A stretch of 64,000 bases of DNA from Paraburkholderia sp. PREW-6R (GTDB lineage: Bacteria > Pseudomonadota > Gammaproteobacteria > Burkholderiales > Burkholderiaceae). The stretch spans positions 1,674,001-1,738,000 of the forward strand of contig NZ_CP155073.1 in the NCBI RefSeq assembly GCF_039621805.1, read 5' to 3'. Positions 35,389 to 44,970 of this stretch are shown here, in pieces; within the stretch, counting starts at the first letter, position 1; every line of letters starts with the position of its first letter. Position numbers and translations under genes: made by a program. Below the pieces are notes generated by a model. The model saw only the letters and a program-made list of their open reading frames with translations. It searched no databases and was not told where the DNA came from.

Positions 35389-35407
35389 CCGCTGCTCGCC
35401 GCAGCGG
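35389..35407. terminator. Hairpin between the small protein and cytochrome b561
   Basis: Stem CCGCTGC/GCAGCGG of 7 bp with a five-base loop, placed between convergent genes. It lacks a T-run on either side, so it is only a candidate terminator. Confidence 0.4.
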
Positions 35408-35517
35408 GCGCGACTGCCGGAAGGGGAATGTGTGGCACAGCCGCAAGGGTGTCAGCGCCAGCACGGACGAAGTGCGGGCGAAGTGCGGCCAAAGACGGGC
35501 GCAGTGCGCTGTCCGCA

Positions 35518-36057
35518 TCACCGTTCGCGCCACGGCGCCATCGCCTCGAATACTCCGTCTCGCCTCACCAGCGCATGCAGCAACGCCGCCGCGAGATGCA
35601 GCACGATCAGCGCGAAAAAACACAACGCAAGTGTACGGTGCGCATTCCACAGCAGCGTATGCAGACCGTTGCTATGCGGGAGGAAGGACGGCAGGTGCAC
35701 GCCGAACACGACGACCGGATAGTCCGCCGCGGACAGCATGCCCCAGCCGAGCAGCGGCAGCGCGATCATCAGAATGTAGAACGCGATATGCGACAGATAG
35801 GCGGCGAGTTTCATCGGCTCGGGCATCGACGCCGGCAACGGCGGCGAACCGCGAACGAACCTCACCACGAGGCGGATCAGCGCGAGAACAAGGATCGTGA
35901 TGCCCAACGGTTTGTGGATCGACACCAGCGACAGATAATCCTGACCGATGGTGGACACCATGCCGACGCCGATAAACAGCATCGCGAGAATACAGACGGC
36001 CATGATCCAGTGCAGCGCGCGCTGCAATGGCGAAAAGCGGGCGTGGCTCGGGGTCAT
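35518..36057 (-). CDS. Cytochrome b561 family protein
   Basis: A 179-residue, four-helix diheme b-type cytochrome (YodB/CybB type). Candidate heme histidines are in RALHWIMA, VSIHKPLG, NGLHTLLWNAHR and IVLHLAAAL. It transfers electrons across or within the inner membrane. ATG 36057 overlaps the TGA of the catalase-like gene (ATGA), so the two are coupled. This pairing of a periplasm-facing heme protein with b561 suggests quinol-driven peroxide reduction. Confidence 0.9.
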   Translation of the reverse strand: MTPSHARFSPLQRALHWIMAVCILAMLFIGVGMVSTIGQDYLSLVSIHKPLGITILVLALIRLVVRFVRGSPPLPASMPEPMKLAAYLSHIAFYILMIALPLLGWGMLSAADYPVVVFGVHLPSFLPHSNGLHTLLWNAHRTLALCFFALIVLHLAAALLHALVRRDGVFEAMAPWRER

Positions 36058-37115
36058 GGCGTGGCTCCTCCCGCCGGATGGCGCGGATAATCCTTGTCTT
36101 CCGCCGTTCGCCGGTTGAACGACACGGAATAGGCGGCTGAACGCGCGGCCGGGAATGGGTCGTCCGACACATGCATGCCGGACGGCAGTACAGTCGGGTC
36201 GAAATTGAGGTCGCGGCACGGGCCGTCAGGCTCGGGCTCGATCGCGCTGACCACGAGCGTTCCCGCATCCACCGTGCGGCGATCCTCCGGCCACGCCTTG
36301 CTCGGGTCGGCCGTCGGATCGCCCGGATTGGCGACCGTAATGAGCATGGTCCAACGCTGCGGTCCGCTTTGCACCCGCTGCGTGATGTCCGTGTCAAGGA
36401 AGTCGGCGCCCTTCTGCTTCAACTGGTCAGGCGTCATGGGTTCGGGCTTCGCCGCCGGTACGAACGACCAGCGCACGGCCGTATCCTGACCGGACGCGTT
36501 GGTGAAGATGAAACTGTTCAGGCTGTTGTAGCGCTCCTGCGCAAATGAGCCCGTCCACGGCGCGCTGCCGGCCCATTTCACGAAATCGCCAAACTCGGGG
36601 TGCGCGGCCGCAAATTGCTTCATGGCATCGGGGTCGCTTTTGTCGGCCGACGCCTGCAGCAGCCCATAGAAGGCCTGCGGGGTGGCAACCGGGAACACGG
36701 GGGCGTCGATCATGGCCGAGCGCCACTCGCTGCCATCCGGGCCAACAACGCGCAAACTCAGGCCTCGTACGCGAACCGTCGCATCCGGCGCCTTGGGGTC
36801 GGCGGTCGCGAGGTTGAAACGTCCGGTCACCGGATACGAGCCCGGCGCGAACATCGGCGCCTTCGAGAGGGCCACAGCTGCGCCATTCGAATCGAAAGTG
36901 CCCGTGAAACAGATGCCCTTGGCATGATTGCGCCGGAAGCCCAGCGCCGGGCCGCCCGGAGGCGCGAGGGCGTTGACGATCTTTGCGGGCGTTAGCCGGG
37001 CCGGTGAGAGCCAGCCCGCCGTATAGGCGAACACCGCGACGAGCGCGACCACGACAACCGCAATGAGGAACAGCGAACGGACGGTCGAACCGTTGGAAGT
37101 CGGTCTGTCGGCCAT
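36054..37115 (-). CDS. Catalase-family peroxidase, SrpA-like, membrane-anchored
   Basis: A 353-residue minimal catalase-fold protein. A single N-terminal helix (LFLIAVVVVALVAVFAY) anchors it, facing the periplasm. The distal His is in RRNHAKGICFTGTF and the proximal heme ligand Tyr in RSAAYSVSF, preceded by the expected Arg. Such short catalase relatives act as heme peroxidases. GGGAGA lies upstream of ATG 37115. Translational coupling with b561 suggests electrons come from the quinol pool. Confidence 0.88.
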   Translation of the reverse strand: MADRPTSNGSTVRSLFLIAVVVVALVAVFAYTAGWLSPARLTPAKIVNALAPPGGPALGFRRNHAKGICFTGTFDSNGAAVALSKAPMFAPGSYPVTGRFNLATADPKAPDATVRVRGLSLRVVGPDGSEWRSAMIDAPVFPVATPQAFYGLLQASADKSDPDAMKQFAAAHPEFGDFVKWAGSAPWTGSFAQERYNSLNSFIFTNASGQDTAVRWSFVPAAKPEPMTPDQLKQKGADFLDTDITQRVQSGPQRWTMLITVANPGDPTADPSKAWPEDRRTVDAGTLVVSAIEPEPDGPCRDLNFDPTVLPSGMHVSDDPFPAARSAAYSVSFNRRTAEDKDYPRHPAGGATP

Positions 37116-37693
37116 CGATCTCTCCCGATCAATGAAACGGCTGAAAGGAAATGCTGCAAAGCGGGCACAATATTGCCATTGATTCGAGCGGCGTGCTTCT
37201 ACGGTCCGCGCCGTTCCGTCATGGCGGCGATCAAATCACCAATCTGCTCCGATGGGCTCATCGACGTTGCGCGGCCAGAAACGGGGTCGCATTTGAAAAT
37301 GCGACCCCATCATAAGCATTCTGCGCGGGCATTGGCAACCCGGACATTAATGCGGTGACGACTGCGGCTCCGGATTCGTCAATCCATGCGGCGATTTGCT
37401 TAGGACTCGATAGGTTCAGAAAGCCACCGATGTCCGGCTGCAGTACGTGTCGCAGATCAAAGATCAAAGGCGCCGCGCTATCGGTCGTCAGCATCGGAGC
37501 GGGTATTGATCTCGACGAGCACGTCGCCCGGCGTGGTCTGAGCGGAAAGGGCTTCGCGGATCGAGACATGAAGATGGCAATAAGACGGCTTGTGTTCTAC
37601 TCTTGCTCAAACACCCGTGAAATGCCGGGCTGCCGTGGCGTTCTGAGGCGGCGCGGATCACTCATCGACCACTCATCGACGGAGAACCGAAGC
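37116..37693. other. Intergenic region with a strong palindrome
   Basis: About 580 bp in which I see no supportable gene. An open frame on the minus strand (37258-37569) has no recognised family and is cut through by a perfect hairpin at 37283-37308, so I do not call it. The right end is the leader of the DUF2474 gene. Confidence 0.4.
37283..37308. repeat. Perfect 12-bp inverted repeat hairpin
   Basis: GGGGTCGCATTT, two bases, then AAATGCGACCCC. It would form a very stable hairpin in RNA or a cruciform/protein site in DNA. There is no T-run directly after it on either strand. It could end transcripts from upstream genes or be a mobile palindromic unit. Confidence 0.65.
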
Positions 37694-37843
37694 GTGGCAC
37701 AGCCAGATCGAGAGCGCGAGAGGAGTTTCAGCCGACGGCTGATGTGGTTCGTCGGCTTATGGTTGCTTGGGGTGGCCGGCGCGATCGTGCTTGCATTGCC
37801 GTTCCGGCTTCTGATCGCCGCCGCCATGCACTATCAGCGCTGA
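37694..37843 (+). CDS. DUF2474 family small membrane protein (cytochrome bd-associated)
   Basis: A 49-residue protein with one hydrophobic helix. Its pattern SRRLMWFVGLWLLGVAGAIV, then FRLLI, matches DUF2474, small proteins usually encoded next to CioAB/cydAB and thought to be CydX-like accessory subunits. Start is GTG 37694 with GGAG nine bases upstream. Here it is on the opposite strand from cydAB and separated from cydB by a SnoaL-like gene, an unusual placement. Confidence 0.7.
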   Translation: MAQPDRERERSFSRRLMWFVGLWLLGVAGAIVLALPFRLLIAAAMHYQR

Positions 37844-37869
37844 CGCCGCGCCGCTTTTTGGCACGGCAT

Positions 37870-38310
37870 TCAGTGCGGGTCGAGGCTTTTAGGCAACTGG
37901 CCGAGCTGGCGAAATATCGAGAGCCAATCTTCCAGATGCCAGGTCTTTTCGATCAGGTTCTCGCGCATCTGATGAAACGAATGAATCGCGAATCTCAGCG
38001 ATTTCGCACTTGCGGCAATGCCGAGGAATTGGCCGGTTTGCGTGCCGCTGATTTCCGCGCGAACGCCGACGCGGTCGCCATGAATCAGCACGTCGAGGAT
38101 ATGGACTTTCATGTCCGGCATCGCCGTGGCGATGTTGTGGAACACCGGCACCATCTGGTCAGGCCCGGACGACACGCCGGGCGGTTCAGGAAGATACTGC
38201 CAGTCCGCGGTGACGACCTTTCTCAATAGCTCGACGTTTCTCTGTTCGAACGCATGGTAAAACGTTTCGATCGTTTCCCGAACGACCGCTTCGCCTGGCT
38301 GTGAGGACAT
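37870..38310 (-). CDS. SnoaL-like ester cyclase/NTF2-fold protein
   Basis: A 146-residue NTF2-like protein with the SnoaL pattern: ETIETFYHAFEQRN, DWQYLPEP, HNIATAMPDMKVHILDVLIHGDRVGVRAEISGT, then SFHQMRENLIEKTWHLEDW. Family members bind small polar ligands or cyclise polyketides; many are simply of unknown function in proteobacteria. CAGGAG precedes ATG 38310. It lies downstream of cydB on the same strand but after a 96-bp gap. Confidence 0.83.
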   Translation of the reverse strand: MSSQPGEAVVRETIETFYHAFEQRNVELLRKVVTADWQYLPEPPGVSSGPDQMVPVFHNIATAMPDMKVHILDVLIHGDRVGVRAEISGTQTGQFLGIAASAKSLRFAIHSFHQMRENLIEKTWHLEDWLSIFRQLGQLPKSLDPH

Positions 38311-38406
38311 GGCCGCTACTCCTGAAGAATGCACTCGATCAAATATAGGCGCACATTTGCGCGCCCCGCTCGCGTGAGCCCGTCCACGACTCATGCGGCC
38401 TTGGGT

Positions 38407-39414
38407 TCAATGGTAGCCGGCGTCCCCTTCCCTCACCTTGCCGCGAAACACGCGGTACTGCATTGCGTTATAGACGAGGATCAGCGGCAAGACGATCACC
38501 GTGCCCACGAGCGCAAATTGCTGGCTCGAGTGGCTCGACGACGCCTCCCAGATCGTCAGCGACGGCGGCACGATATTCGGCCAGATGCTGATGACCAGGC
38601 CGCTGTAACCGAGAAAACACAACGCGAGCGTGAGCACGAATGGCAGCGCTTCATGCCGCAAACGCAGCGAACGGAAAATGCCCCATACGCACGCGACCAC
38701 GAGAACCGGCACTGGCGCAAACCACGCAAGATTGCCGCTGCCGAACCAGCGATGGGCGACCGCAGGCAGACCGACCACGGTCCAGAGGCTCACGATCACC
38801 ACAATGCCCAGCAGCACGCTCACCATGGGCCGCATCACTTCGCGCATCCTCGTTTGCAGTGGCCCCTCTGTCTTGAGGATCAGCCAGCCGCAACCGAGCG
38901 TTGCATACGTGAAGAGCACGCCGAAGCCGCAAAACAGGCTGAACGGCGAGAGCCAGTCGAACGGGCCGCCGGCAAATTGCCGATCGACGATCCTGATGCC
39001 TTGCAGCAGCGAGCCGAGTACGATGCCCTGACAGAAGCCCGCAAGCGCGGACCCCGCAATGAATGCAAGATCCCACGCATGCTGGGTGCGATTCGCTTTG
39101 GCCCGCAATTCGAACGCGGCGCCGCGAAAAATCAGGCCCACTACCATCAGGATCAGGGGCAGATAGTTGGCAGGCAGCAGCGTCGAGTAGACGACCGGAA
39201 ACGCGCCATAAAGTCCCGCGCCGCCGAGGACGAGGAACGTTTCGTTGCCGTCCCAGACCGGTGCAATGGTGTTGAGCATGACCTCGCGATCGGCTGTGGC
39301 CTCAAAGAAGGGAAACAGCAGGCCGATGCCGAGATCGAAGCCGTCCAGCATCACATAGATGAAAACACCGAGCCCGATGATCGCCGCCCAAACGACCGGA
39401 AGATCGATCTCCAT
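38407..39414 (-). CDS. cydB: Cytochrome bd-type quinol oxidase subunit II
   Basis: A 335-residue CydB/CioB subunit with about eight helices. The start (LPVVWAAIIGLGVFIYVMLDGFDLGIG) and WDGNETFLVLGGAGLYGAFP are diagnostic. With CydA it forms the high-affinity, cyanide-tolerant quinol oxidase in the inner membrane. It follows cydA after 3 bp in one operon. Confidence 0.93.
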   Translation of the reverse strand: MEIDLPVVWAAIIGLGVFIYVMLDGFDLGIGLLFPFFEATADREVMLNTIAPVWDGNETFLVLGGAGLYGAFPVVYSTLLPANYLPLILMVVGLIFRGAAFELRAKANRTQHAWDLAFIAGSALAGFCQGIVLGSLLQGIRIVDRQFAGGPFDWLSPFSLFCGFGVLFTYATLGCGWLILKTEGPLQTRMREVMRPMVSVLLGIVVIVSLWTVVGLPAVAHRWFGSGNLAWFAPVPVLVVACVWGIFRSLRLRHEALPFVLTLALCFLGYSGLVISIWPNIVPPSLTIWEASSSHSSQQFALVGTVIVLPLILVYNAMQYRVFRGKVREGDAGYH

Positions 39415-39417
39415 GAC

Positions 39418-40806
39418 TCACTCCGATTCCATTGCATCGAGCGGGCGATTGCTGCGCAATACCGGATGCCTGACGCTTTCGCGGCTGGCTACCCGCGATT
39501 CCGGGCCGCGCTTCATCATTTTCATCATGTAGTAGACCCCCATGCCGAACACCAGGAAATAGACGATCACGAAGATCAGCAGCGACACGCCCGCCTGCTG
39601 AGCGGTGATCGGCGACATTGAATTTTCCGTGCGCAGTACGCCGTAGACGGTCCACGGCTGACGCCCGACTTCCGTCGTGACCCATCCGGCCAGCAGCGCG
39701 ACGATGCCCGACGGTCCCATGCACACGACGAAACCCTGAAACCAGCGCGTTTCATAAAGACGCCCCCGGACTCGCAGCAGAAGTCCGAGCAAGGCGGTCA
39801 ACAGCATCAGCATGCCAAGCCCCGCCATGATGCGGAACGTCCAGAAGATGACTGGCGAATAGGGCCGGTCGCGCGCGGGAAACTCTTTGAGTCCGCGGAC
39901 TTCGCCGTTCCAGCTATGCGTGAGTATCAGGCTGCCGAGATGAGGAATCTGCACGGCATAGCGCGTCACTTCCGCATTCATGTCGGGCAGCCCGACCAGA
40001 TTGAGCGCGGTGCCTTTCTCGGTCTGCCAGAGCCCTTCGATGGCCGCGATCTTGGCCGGCTGATATTGACGCGTGTTCAATCCGTGCGCGTCGCCGATAA
40101 AAATCTGTACCGGCGTCAGTAACAGAAGGATCCACAATGCCATCGAAAAGCTGCGCTTGACCGGCTCGTCGCGGCGTCCCTGCATCAGATGCCACGCTCC
40201 GCATGCGGCGACGATAAACCCCGCGACGATGAACGCGGCAATCGTCATATGCGCGAGCCGGTACGGAAACGACGGGTTGAACACCACCTTCCACCAGTCC
40301 ACCGGCACGATACGGCCGCTTTCGATTGCAAAGCCCTGCGGCGTTTGCATGAAACTGTTCGACGCGAGAATCCAGAACGTGGAGATCAAGGTGCCTGCCG
40401 CGACCATCAACGTGGCGAAGAAATGCGCGCGCGGGCTGACGCGTTGCCAGCCGAACAGCATCACCCCGAGAAACCCCGCTTCGAGAAAAAACGCCGTGAG
40501 TACTTCGTAAGTCAGCAACGGCCCGGTGATATTGCCTGCGATGTTCGAAAAGCCGCTCCAGTTGGTGCCGAACTCATAGGCCATCACGACACCGGACACC
40601 ACGCCCATCCCGAAGCCGACCGCAAAGATCTTCGACCAGAACAGGAACATGTCTTTATAGGCGATATCGCCGGTCAGGAGCCAGCGCCCCTCCAGCACCG
40701 CGAGAAAACTCGCCATGCCGATACTGATCGCGGGAAAGATGATGTGAAACGAAACCGTGAACGCAAACTGCAATCGGGCGAGGTGGAATGCGTCGAAGAT
40801 TTCCAT
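39418..40806 (-). CDS. cydA: Cytochrome bd-type quinol oxidase subunit I (CioA-type)
   Basis: A 462-residue subunit I. The heme-ligand His lies early in LQFAFTVSFHIIFPA, and GRQPWTVYGVLRTENS is the conserved late motif. The Q-loop is short, which with the length is typical of the cyanide-insensitive (CIO) branch common in Burkholderia and Pseudomonas. It oxidises quinol and reduces oxygen to water without proton pumping. First gene of cydAB. Confidence 0.92.
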   Translation of the reverse strand: MEIFDAFHLARLQFAFTVSFHIIFPAISIGMASFLAVLEGRWLLTGDIAYKDMFLFWSKIFAVGFGMGVVSGVVMAYEFGTNWSGFSNIAGNITGPLLTYEVLTAFFLEAGFLGVMLFGWQRVSPRAHFFATLMVAAGTLISTFWILASNSFMQTPQGFAIESGRIVPVDWWKVVFNPSFPYRLAHMTIAAFIVAGFIVAACGAWHLMQGRRDEPVKRSFSMALWILLLLTPVQIFIGDAHGLNTRQYQPAKIAAIEGLWQTEKGTALNLVGLPDMNAEVTRYAVQIPHLGSLILTHSWNGEVRGLKEFPARDRPYSPVIFWTFRIMAGLGMLMLLTALLGLLLRVRGRLYETRWFQGFVVCMGPSGIVALLAGWVTTEVGRQPWTVYGVLRTENSMSPITAQQAGVSLLIFVIVYFLVFGMGVYYMMKMMKRGPESRVASRESVRHPVLRSNRPLDAMESE

Positions 40807-40912
40807 GATTGATCAGCGGCTCCTCAGGCGATCCAGTCGAGAGACTTGCGCGGATTGGCTCTGCGATCATACCTCGCCAGAGAACGCCGTGCGCGCAGCG
40901 CACGAAGATGGC

Positions 40913-40934
40913 CGCGGGGCGCCAGGCCCCCGCG
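40913..40934 (-). terminator. GC-rich hairpin between clpG and cydA
   Basis: CGCGGGG and CCCCGCG form a 7-bp stem with an eight-base loop in the 168-bp gap downstream of clpG and upstream of cydA. No T-run, so only a candidate terminator or leader structure. Confidence 0.35.
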
Positions 40935-40974
40935 TGCCGCCATCCACCGCGCGGGTTCGCGCCGCGCGGCGCTG

Positions 40975-43776
40975 TCAGGAGCCTGCGCGTTCGGTCGATT
41001 CCGGACTGCCGACCTCGTCCGTCGATTTTTTCCTGGCGCGCGCCCCGCTGCGCTTCGCTTTGGGAGCCGGTGTCTCCTCGTTGGCCGGCGTAAATTTGAT
41101 GGTGTCGCTGTCCTTGTCGTAAGTCACTTCGGCGACATCGCCGGATTTCAGATTGCCGTTCAGAATTTCCCTTGCGAGCCGCGTTTCCAGTTCCTGCCTG
41201 ATCTGACGCTTGAGCTCGCGCGCACCGAACTCGGGCTTGAAACCGGCTTCCGCCAGATGGTCGATGACCGAATCGTCGATCCTGAGCGTGATGTCCTGCG
41301 CCGCCGCGGTGCGTGTCACCCGTTCGAGCTGGATCTGAACGATCGAGCGAATGTTCTCGCGTGACAACCCGTGGAAGACGATCACTTCGTCGATCCGGTT
41401 CAGGAATTCCGGACGGAAGTGCCCTTTGAGCACACCCATCAGTTCCTCGCGCAGCTTCTTCTCCGGCAGCTGGTCCGCCTGTGGCTTCTCGAGGTTGTCC
41501 ATGATGATGTGCGCGCCGAGATTGCTCGTGGCGATGATGATCGTATTGCTGAAATCCACCACTCGGCCTTTGCCGTCGGTCAGGCGTCCGTCGTCGAAAA
41601 CCTGTAGCAGCACATTGCTCACGTCCGCGTGCGCCTTCTCGATCTCGTCGAGCAGGATCACGCTATAGGGCCGCCGCCGCACGCGCTCGGTCAACTGGCC
41701 GCCCTCGTCATAACCCACGTAACCCGGTGGCGCACCGATCAGCCGCGCCACCGCATGACGCTCCATATACTCGGACATGTCGATGCGGATCACCGCCGAC
41801 TCGTCGCCGAACACCGTTTCCGCCAGGGCCTTGGCCAGTTCGGTCTTGCCGACGCCGGTCGGTCCGAGAAACAGGAACGTTGCGATGGGCCGGTTCGCCT
41901 GACCGAGGCCGGCGCGCGACAGACGCACTGCATCGCTCACGGCGAGCACGGCGTCGTCCTGCCCCACCACGCGTTCGCGCAGCTTGTTCTCCATGTCGAG
42001 CAGCTTCTGACGTTCCTCCTGAGTGAGTTCCGTCACCGGAATCCCGGTAAGGCGCGACACGACTTCGGCAATCGACGCCACCGTCACTTCCAGCGTTTCC
42101 GAGCCCGTCTTGCGCTGCCAGGCTTCCGTGTCCTCGTCGAGTTTGGCCTGTTTCTCGTTGATGCGTTCTTCGAACTTCTTCGCCTCGTCGAAGCGCTTGC
42201 GGGAGGACGAGTAATCCTGCTCGCGCTTTAACTGCGCGATTTCGGCTTCCAGTTCCTGCATGTCCGCCGGACGCGAAGTCGCGCCGATCCGCACGCGCGC
42301 CGCAGCCTGGTCGATCAGGTCGATGGCCTTGTCGGGCAGATAGCGCGACGTGATGTAGCGGTCCGACATTTCGGCGGCGGCGACAAAGGCGTCGTCGGCA
42401 AACGTGACCTGATGATGTGCTTCGAGTCTGTCGCGCAGACCGCGCAGAATAACGATGGTTTGTTCGACGGTCGGCTCGGGCACCAGCACCGGCTGGAAGC
42501 GCCGTTCGAGCGCGGCGTCTTTCTCGATGTGCTTCTGGTATTCGTTGAGCGTAGTCGCACCGATCAGGCTCAGCTCGCCGCGCGCGAGCGCCGGCTTCAG
42601 CACGTTCGCAATATCGAGTCCACCTTCGCCGCCGCCCTGGCCCGCACCGACGATCATGTGCAACTCGTCGATGAACAGCACCAGTTCGTCTTTCCTCGCG
42701 GTCACTTCATCGATCAGCGTTTTCGCGCGCTCCTCGAATTCGCCCCGGTACTTCGCGCCTGCGACCATCGAATTGATATTGACCTCGACGAGCCGCTTGT
42801 TGCGCAGATTTTCCGGCACGTCGTCATTGACGATACGCTGCGCGAGCCCTTCGACAATCGCGGTCTTGCCGACGCCGGGCTCTCCGATCAGCACCGGATT
42901 GTTTTTCCGGCGCCGCGCGAGCACTTCGATCGTGCTCTCGATTTCCTGCGCGCGACCGAGCACCGGGTCGAGCTTGCCCTGGCGCGCAAGGGCCGTCAGG
43001 TCACGGCCGAATTTGTCGAGCGTCGGCGTGCCACTTGGTGTGTCGACACGGCCGTCTTCCGCACCCTTGCCCACGAGCTTGACTACTTTTTGCCGCAATG
43101 CTTCCGGCGTCACGCCATACTTCTTCAGCAGCGCACCGGCAATGCTGTCGGGAACCGCGGCGAGCCCGATCAGCAAGTGTTCCGGCCCGATGTACGAGTG
43201 CCCGAGATCGCGCGACGCCTGAAAGGCGTGCTGAATTGCTTTCTTGATACGCGGCGAGAGGGTCATCCGGTCCATTGGCGCGTCGGGACTGGCGGTCCCC
43301 TTTTGCGCGTGCTGGTCGATATAGCCTTTGATGTCTTGCGCCGAAAGCTTCAATTCTTTCAGCAATGCCGTCGCGACGTCGTTATCGGCGAGCACATACA
43401 GCAGATGTTCGGTGTCGAGTTCGTTGCGCTGCAACTCGTGTGCTTTTTCGGCCGCGCGCTGCAGGAGCTCGACCGTCTGTTCGCTGAACGCATCGGTGGC
43501 ATCCACGGATTCGCGCGGCACTTCCGCCGAATATCGGTTCCCGGCTTCGTCGTCCTCGTCATCGTTGCGTGCGCCCGCGCCGGGAAGATTGCCGAAGAAG
43601 CGCGACAAGCCGCTTCCGCCCAGCAGCGAATCGAACGGATTCGTCATGCTTTGATGCCGCATTAACTGCCGGTAATCGTAGTCGCAGATTGATAGTGTCT
43701 TCCGCTCGCCATTCTGTACAACAGTCACACGGGCGACGGCAGGACGAGCATTACAGATTTCGCAGAGGGCGGGCAT
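40975..43776 (-). CDS. ClpG/ClpK-type AAA+ disaggregase
   Basis: A 933-residue Hsp100 protein. The N-terminal ~75 residues form an extra domain with a zinc-finger-like Cys pattern (C5, C8, C31) and a glycine-rich linker, as in ClpG/ClpK. A Clp_N repeat domain, AAA1 (Walker A GEPGVGKT at about 297, Walker B LVLFIDE), a short coiled middle domain and AAA2 (GPTGVGKT at about 638) follow, then a Lys/Arg-rich tail ([16 protein letters not shown]). ClpG enzymes are stand-alone disaggregases giving heat tolerance. No ClpP-binding IGF-type loop is evident. ClpA or ClpC is less likely because of the N-domain. Confidence 0.87.
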   Translation of the reverse strand: MPALCEICNARPAVARVTVVQNGERKTLSICDYDYRQLMRHQSMTNPFDSLLGGSGLSRFFGNLPGAGARNDDEDDEAGNRYSAEVPRESVDATDAFSEQTVELLQRAAEKAHELQRNELDTEHLLYVLADNDVATALLKELKLSAQDIKGYIDQHAQKGTASPDAPMDRMTLSPRIKKAIQHAFQASRDLGHSYIGPEHLLIGLAAVPDSIAGALLKKYGVTPEALRQKVVKLVGKGAEDGRVDTPSGTPTLDKFGRDLTALARQGKLDPVLGRAQEIESTIEVLARRRKNNPVLIGEPGVGKTAIVEGLAQRIVNDDVPENLRNKRLVEVNINSMVAGAKYRGEFEERAKTLIDEVTARKDELVLFIDELHMIVGAGQGGGEGGLDIANVLKPALARGELSLIGATTLNEYQKHIEKDAALERRFQPVLVPEPTVEQTIVILRGLRDRLEAHHQVTFADDAFVAAAEMSDRYITSRYLPDKAIDLIDQAAARVRIGATSRPADMQELEAEIAQLKREQDYSSSRKRFDEAKKFEERINEKQAKLDEDTEAWQRKTGSETLEVTVASIAEVVSRLTGIPVTELTQEERQKLLDMENKLRERVVGQDDAVLAVSDAVRLSRAGLGQANRPIATFLFLGPTGVGKTELAKALAETVFGDESAVIRIDMSEYMERHAVARLIGAPPGYVGYDEGGQLTERVRRRPYSVILLDEIEKAHADVSNVLLQVFDDGRLTDGKGRVVDFSNTIIIATSNLGAHIIMDNLEKPQADQLPEKKLREELMGVLKGHFRPEFLNRIDEVIVFHGLSRENIRSIVQIQLERVTRTAAAQDITLRIDDSVIDHLAEAGFKPEFGARELKRQIRQELETRLAREILNGNLKSGDVAEVTYDKDSDTIKFTPANEETPAPKAKRSGARARKKSTDEVGSPESTERAGS

Positions 43777-44168
43777 CGTAAAGTCACCTTGTCAGTTAGA
43801 GCGCCCGGTTCTAATTTTTTTTGGGGGACGCGTTCACGAGAGAGGATAAGACCGGGCGAAACCGGGTTGCGGGACGGGAAAATCGGACACAGGTTCTGCG
43901 AAGCACGCCAGTACACGAGCATGATTAGCATAACGAACCCTGGATTCGCAGTTCAATTCTATGAATGAAACGCCGGAAAGGGATCATTGGTTTTTCCGAT
44001 TGCGTGCAACGACCGACCTGATCGTTGCTATCACGATGCGGGACGTCAACGAGGGCATACAATCGTATCGACGTGACACGCGTGTGATGGCCTGGCAAGT
44101 GCGTTATCGTGTGTCGCGTACGCTACCTGACGGGCTGTTCTGGCAAACATCCACTGGCGGAAAGTCAC
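43777..44168. promoter_or_regulatory. Divergent promoter region, clpG and HAD gene
   Basis: A 392-bp gap between divergent starts. On the clpG side CTTATCC and CCCCCA are spaced somewhat like a heat-shock (sigma-32) promoter, but the match is poor. The right half is open in one frame yet has no recognisable protein, so I leave it as regulatory. Confidence 0.35.
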
Positions 44169-44843
44169 ATGCGCATTCAGACGTCATTCCTGTTCGATCT
44201 CGACGGCACGCTGGTCGACAGCGTTTATCAGCACGTTCTCGCATGGAAGCAGGCGCTCGACAGCGAAGGCATTGCGCTATCGGTCTGGCGAATCCATCGA
44301 AAGATCGGCATGAGCGGCGGGCTGTTTACCAACCAGCTTCTACGCGAGACGCACGCCGACATCAGCGAGGAACTCGGCGAGCGGCTTCGCCGTGCGCACG
44401 CCGCTGCTTATCAACGGCTGCGCGATCAGGTGTGTCCACTGCCCGGTGCACGCGAGCTGCTCGACGCGCTGACGAAAGCCGGTACGCCTTGGGCCGTCGC
44501 GACGAGCGGCCGGATGGAAACGGCGTCGCTGAACCTGCAGGCGCTCGGCGTGGATCCCGCGAAGGCCGTGGTGGTCACACGCGATGACGTCAAGTACGCC
44601 AAGCCCGATCCCGACCTGTTCATTGCCGCCGCACAGCGGCTTGGCGTGCCGATCGAGCAGGCCGTCGTGGTTGGCGATTCGATCTGGGACATGCTGGCGG
44701 CGCAGCGCTGCCGCGCGCTTGGCGTAGGCTTGCTGTCAGGTGGGTACGGCACAGAGGAACTGGAGCGCGCAGGCGCGCTGCGCGTGTACGACGATCCGGC
44801 CGATCTGCTCGTTCATCTGGATGAAGTCGCATCGCGGCCCTGA
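44169..44843 (+). CDS. HAD-superfamily phosphatase (phosphoglycolate phosphatase-like)
   Basis: A 224-residue HAD hydrolase. Motif I FLFDLDGTLVDS gives the nucleophile Asp near residue 9, motif II is VATSG, motif III Lys is in KYAKPDPDLF, and motif IV is VVGDSIWDM. The alpha-helical cap falls between motifs I and II. It hydrolyses small phosphate monoesters such as phosphoglycolate or sugar phosphates. Standing alone next to clpG, its substrate is not apparent. Confidence 0.88.
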   Translation: MRIQTSFLFDLDGTLVDSVYQHVLAWKQALDSEGIALSVWRIHRKIGMSGGLFTNQLLRETHADISEELGERLRRAHAAAYQRLRDQVCPLPGARELLDALTKAGTPWAVATSGRMETASLNLQALGVDPAKAVVVTRDDVKYAKPDPDLFIAAAQRLGVPIEQAVVVGDSIWDMLAAQRCRALGVGLLSGGYGTEELERAGALRVYDDPADLLVHLDEVASRP

Positions 44844-44970
44844 TGCGCGTGTTTGACGTCGCGAATATGACGGCGCGCATCTGCTGGGCAGACGCACGCC
44901 GGTCGCTCGCTGCGTGACGGGTCTCGGGGACCGATTTCAGACGCTGAGTCCGTGTCTGGACACGACGCGC

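Noticed and set aside
37258..37569. 103-codon minus-strand frame
   Set aside because: No recognised family, poor start context, and a perfect hairpin lies inside its 3' end.
43961..44587. 208-codon plus-strand frame before and across the HAD gene
   Set aside because: It overlaps the HAD phosphatase in another frame, and its unique N-terminal part has no recognisable domain.
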